Notes under the pieces: generated by a model
What the model was told of the DNA's origin: nothing
Database searches by the model: none
What the model saw: only the letters and a program-made list of their open reading frames with translations
Translations under genes and position numbers: made by a program
Shown here: one piece after another, positions 62,264-64,000 of the stretch
Layout: every line of letters starts with the position of its first letter
Numbering within the stretch: the first letter of the stretch is position 1
Source: Verrucomicrobiota bacterium
GTDB lineage: Bacteria; Verrucomicrobiota; Verrucomicrobiia; Opitutales; Opitutaceae
Reading direction: 5' to 3'
DNA length: 64,000 bases
Assembly: GCA_016721945.1 (NCBI GenBank)
Contig: JADKHC010000016.1
Location: forward strand, 23,887 to 87,886

Positions 62264-63283
62264 ATGACTGAAAAATTTAAGCTCGATCTGCCCCAGCGTC
62301 CTCGTCGTCTGCGTCGTAATGCCGGCATACGTGCGCTGGTGGAGGAGACGGTGTTGCGGCCGGCGGATTTTATCGCGCCGCTGTTTGTGGTGGATGGCAA
62401 AGGCGCGCCGGAGCCGATCGGCTCGATGCCGGGTGTGGCGCGTTTCAATATCACCGATCTGGTCAAAGAATGTCGTGCGCTCTCGAAACTTGGTGTGCCT
62501 GCGGTGGCGCTTTTCCCGAAGCTCGACGCGAGTTTTAAGAACGACAACGGCTCGGCAGCGCTGTCGGAGAATGCGTTGATTTTACGTGCGGTACGCGCGG
62601 TGAAGAAGGCTTTGCCCGAGATGGTCGTGATGACCGACATCGCGCTCGATCCATACACGACGCATGGCCACGACGGTTTGCTGACGCCGGACGGACGCGA
62701 CGTGGAGAACGACGCGACGGTGGAAGTTTTAGTGAAGATGGCGGTGCTGCATGCGAGTGCGGGCGTGGATTTCGTGGCGCCGTCAGACATGATGGATGGC
62801 CGCGTGGGCGCGATCCGTGCGGCGCTCGATACAGCGGGTTTTACGCAGACTGCCATCATGGCTTATTCGTCTAAGTTTGCCTCGGCGTATTATGGGCCGT
62901 TCCGCGACGCGGTCGGCAGTGCGAAAGCCGCGGGCACGCGCTCGCTCGATAAACGTACCTACCAACTCAATCCCGCCAATCGCCGTGAAGCCATCGCCGA
63001 GGCGTTGCTCGACGAAGCCGAGGGCGCGGACATCGTCATGGTGAAACCGGCTGGTCCTTACCTCGACGTCATCCGCGATGTGCGCGAAGCGACGCGCTTG
63101 CCAATCGCTGCTTATCAAGTTTCAGGCGAATATGCCCAACTACACGCTGCCGCCAAAATGGGTTGGCTCGATCTGGAAAAAACGCGCTATGAATCGCTGA
63201 TCGCGATCAAGCGTGCGGGTGCAGATATGATCCTGACCTACTTCGCCAAGGATATGGCGGCGGAGCTGAAGCTGGGGAAATAA
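62264..63283 (+). CDS. hemB: Porphobilinogen synthase (delta-aminolevulinic acid dehydratase), zinc-independent type
   Basis: A 339-residue TIM-barrel enzyme joining two 5-aminolevulinate molecules for haem and other tetrapyrroles. ATG 62264 (MTEKFKLDLPQRPRRLRRN) is preferred over an in-frame TTG at 62243 in repeat DNA. The two Schiff-base lysines are in YSSKFASAYYGPFRDA and MVKPAGPYLD. The metal loop reads TDIALDPYTTHGHDG, with Asp and no Cys, so this is the Mg/K-dependent class rather than the Zn class. The allosteric Arg/Asp set is typical of that type. Confidence 0.97.
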   Translation: MTEKFKLDLPQRPRRLRRNAGIRALVEETVLRPADFIAPLFVVDGKGAPEPIGSMPGVARFNITDLVKECRALSKLGVPAVALFPKLDASFKNDNGSAALSENALILRAVRAVKKALPEMVVMTDIALDPYTTHGHDGLLTPDGRDVENDATVEVLVKMAVLHASAGVDFVAPSDMMDGRVGAIRAALDTAGFTQTAIMAYSSKFASAYYGPFRDAVGSAKAAGTRSLDKRTYQLNPANRREAIAEALLDEAEGADIVMVKPAGPYLDVIRDVREATRLPIAAYQVSGEYAQLHAAAKMGWLDLEKTRYESLIAIKRAGADMILTYFAKDMAAELKLGK

Positions 63284-63415
63284 TTTCGGCTAGGCTCGAT
63301 CCATTTTGAATGTGGAACTCAGGAAAGCTGGAAAAAACCAGCGAACGATCCTAGCTGACCCATATTTCCGATTCCTGATTTCCTGAGTTCCCCATAAACT
63401 CAGATCATTGTTCGA

Positions 63416-64000
63416 TCAAAATGCAGACTTCGGGGCTTGGATCGAGTCGCCGGGCATGAGTCGTGGATCTTCCATGGGCGACTTTTGGGCGAGGGTGGCG
63501 TCGATCGGGTAGGCGACGCGGTCGCGCACGAGATTGATGCGGGTTTCTTTCGCGTAGAGCGTGAAACCGCCGGCGGCTTGGATGGCTTTCGTGACCGTGA
63601 GGTCGGGCGTCCAGATAATGCGACCAGGGCGAACTACTTCACCGCCGACATAAACGAAGCGTTCGGTCACTGAGACCGCGACGTCGACGTTGGTGTAGAA
63701 TTTTTTGGAGACGTAGGTCTCGCGGATTTTTTGCGAGAGGCTGGCCGTCGTGGTGCCGGCGGCGGCGATCTGGCCGATGTAGGGCAGGGTGACCAGACCT
63801 TGTTCGTCGATCTGCACGGAGTTGGCCGTCGGATCGGGTACGCCTTGGAGCGTAATGACGAGCGTGTCGCCGGGACGTAGATTGGCGACAGAACCGGCTT
63901 CGGGCAGTTTCGGATTGCCGCTGCCTTCCGAGCGCTGGGTGTTACAACCTGACGCGAATAGAAGTGCTCCGATGAGCGCGAAAGAGAGCAAATTCAACCG
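63416..64000 (-). CDS. Wza-like polysaccharide export lipoprotein, 5' end at window edge
   Basis: At least 193 residues. The sequence NLLSFALIGALLFASGC ends in a lipobox, so an outer-membrane lipoprotein is predicted. The Poly_export domain follows (LRPGDTLVITLQGVPDPTANSVQIDEQGLVTLPYIGQIAAAG), then an SLBB domain (FVYVGGEVVRPGRIIWTPDLTVTKAIQAAGG). This is the polysaccharide export family (Wza/KpsD). The first possible start in the window is a TTG at 63997, so the true ATG probably lies outside. A capsule or exopolysaccharide cluster likely continues beyond the window. Confidence 0.9.
   Translation of the reverse strand, partial: RLNLLSFALIGALLFASGCNTQRSEGSGNPKLPEAGSVANLRPGDTLVITLQGVPDPTANSVQIDEQGLVTLPYIGQIAAAGTTTASLSQKIRETYVSKKFYTNVDVAVSVTERFVYVGGEVVRPGRIIWTPDLTVTKAIQAAGGFTLYAKETRINLVRDRVAYPIDATLAQKSPMEDPRLMPGDSIQAPKSAF

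Overview
The window reads as a chromosomal segment of a GC-rich Verrucomicrobiota bacterium, most likely Opitutales. This is inferred from gene content: a VPDSG/PEP-CTERM-type sorting protein beside a PrsK/PrsR-like two-component pair, an ECF sigma factor paired with a zinc-ribbon Ser/Thr kinase carrying WD40 repeats, a double-length (chlamydia-style) UvrA, a SecDF fusion, and serine-linker polysaccharide lyases. There is no prophage, IS transposase, rRNA operon or CRISPR array. Start codons are often GTG or TTG and many Shine-Dalgarno sites are weak.

Layout. 0-7.2 kb: a truncated hypothetical gene, a large VCBS/FG-GAP repeat protein, a lysine-rich basic protein, and the kinase/ECF sigma pair. 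7.6-12 kb: a LOG-domain protein with a long N-terminal region, and a PL8 lyase lipoprotein. 12.3-19.2 kb: speA (frameshifted), yajC, secDF and recJ. 19.2-23.2 kb: a HigBA toxin-antitoxin module, tRNA-His, an EEP-family hydrolase, trpA and a response regulator-GGDEF diguanylate cyclase. 23.6-28 kb: PrsR and PrsK, divergent from a VPDSG-CTERM-like gene with a sigma-54-type promoter. 28-31.2 kb: a chemoreceptor and prfB with its programmed +1 frameshift. 31.3-40.1 kb: an eight-gene minus-strand operon for a compact type IV pilus/type II secretion-like machine. Its assembly ATPase carries a MshEN-like c-di-GMP-binding N-terminus, which could connect it to the cyclase at 22.3 kb. 40.5-46.4 kb: response regulators, an unusual Cys-rich PAS histidine kinase, enolase and an ankyrin-repeat protein. 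46.3-53.6 kb: a double-length UvrA whose first half is riddled with frameshifts, and a frameshifted glycosyltransferase. 53.7-64 kb: a 4-TMS PF04020-type membrane protein, lpd, an AAA ATPase plus TOPRIM-like two-gene unit, thrS (frameshifted), a PL14-like lyase, cysS, hemB and the 3' part of a Wza-like export lipoprotein.

Two themes cut across the window. First, intergenic DNA is full of short palindromic repeat families, and a related palindromic sequence has entered uvrA in frame. Second, single-base frameshifts, several in homopolymers, interrupt genes expected to be essential or conserved (thrS, speA, a pilin, a glycosyltransferase, uvrA). This points to assembly error at least as much as to real gene decay. 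The best candidates for something little described are the ATPase/TOPRIM-like pair, the LOG protein with a dUTPase-like N-terminal region, and the sigma-54/PrsR-controlled sorting-signal gene.
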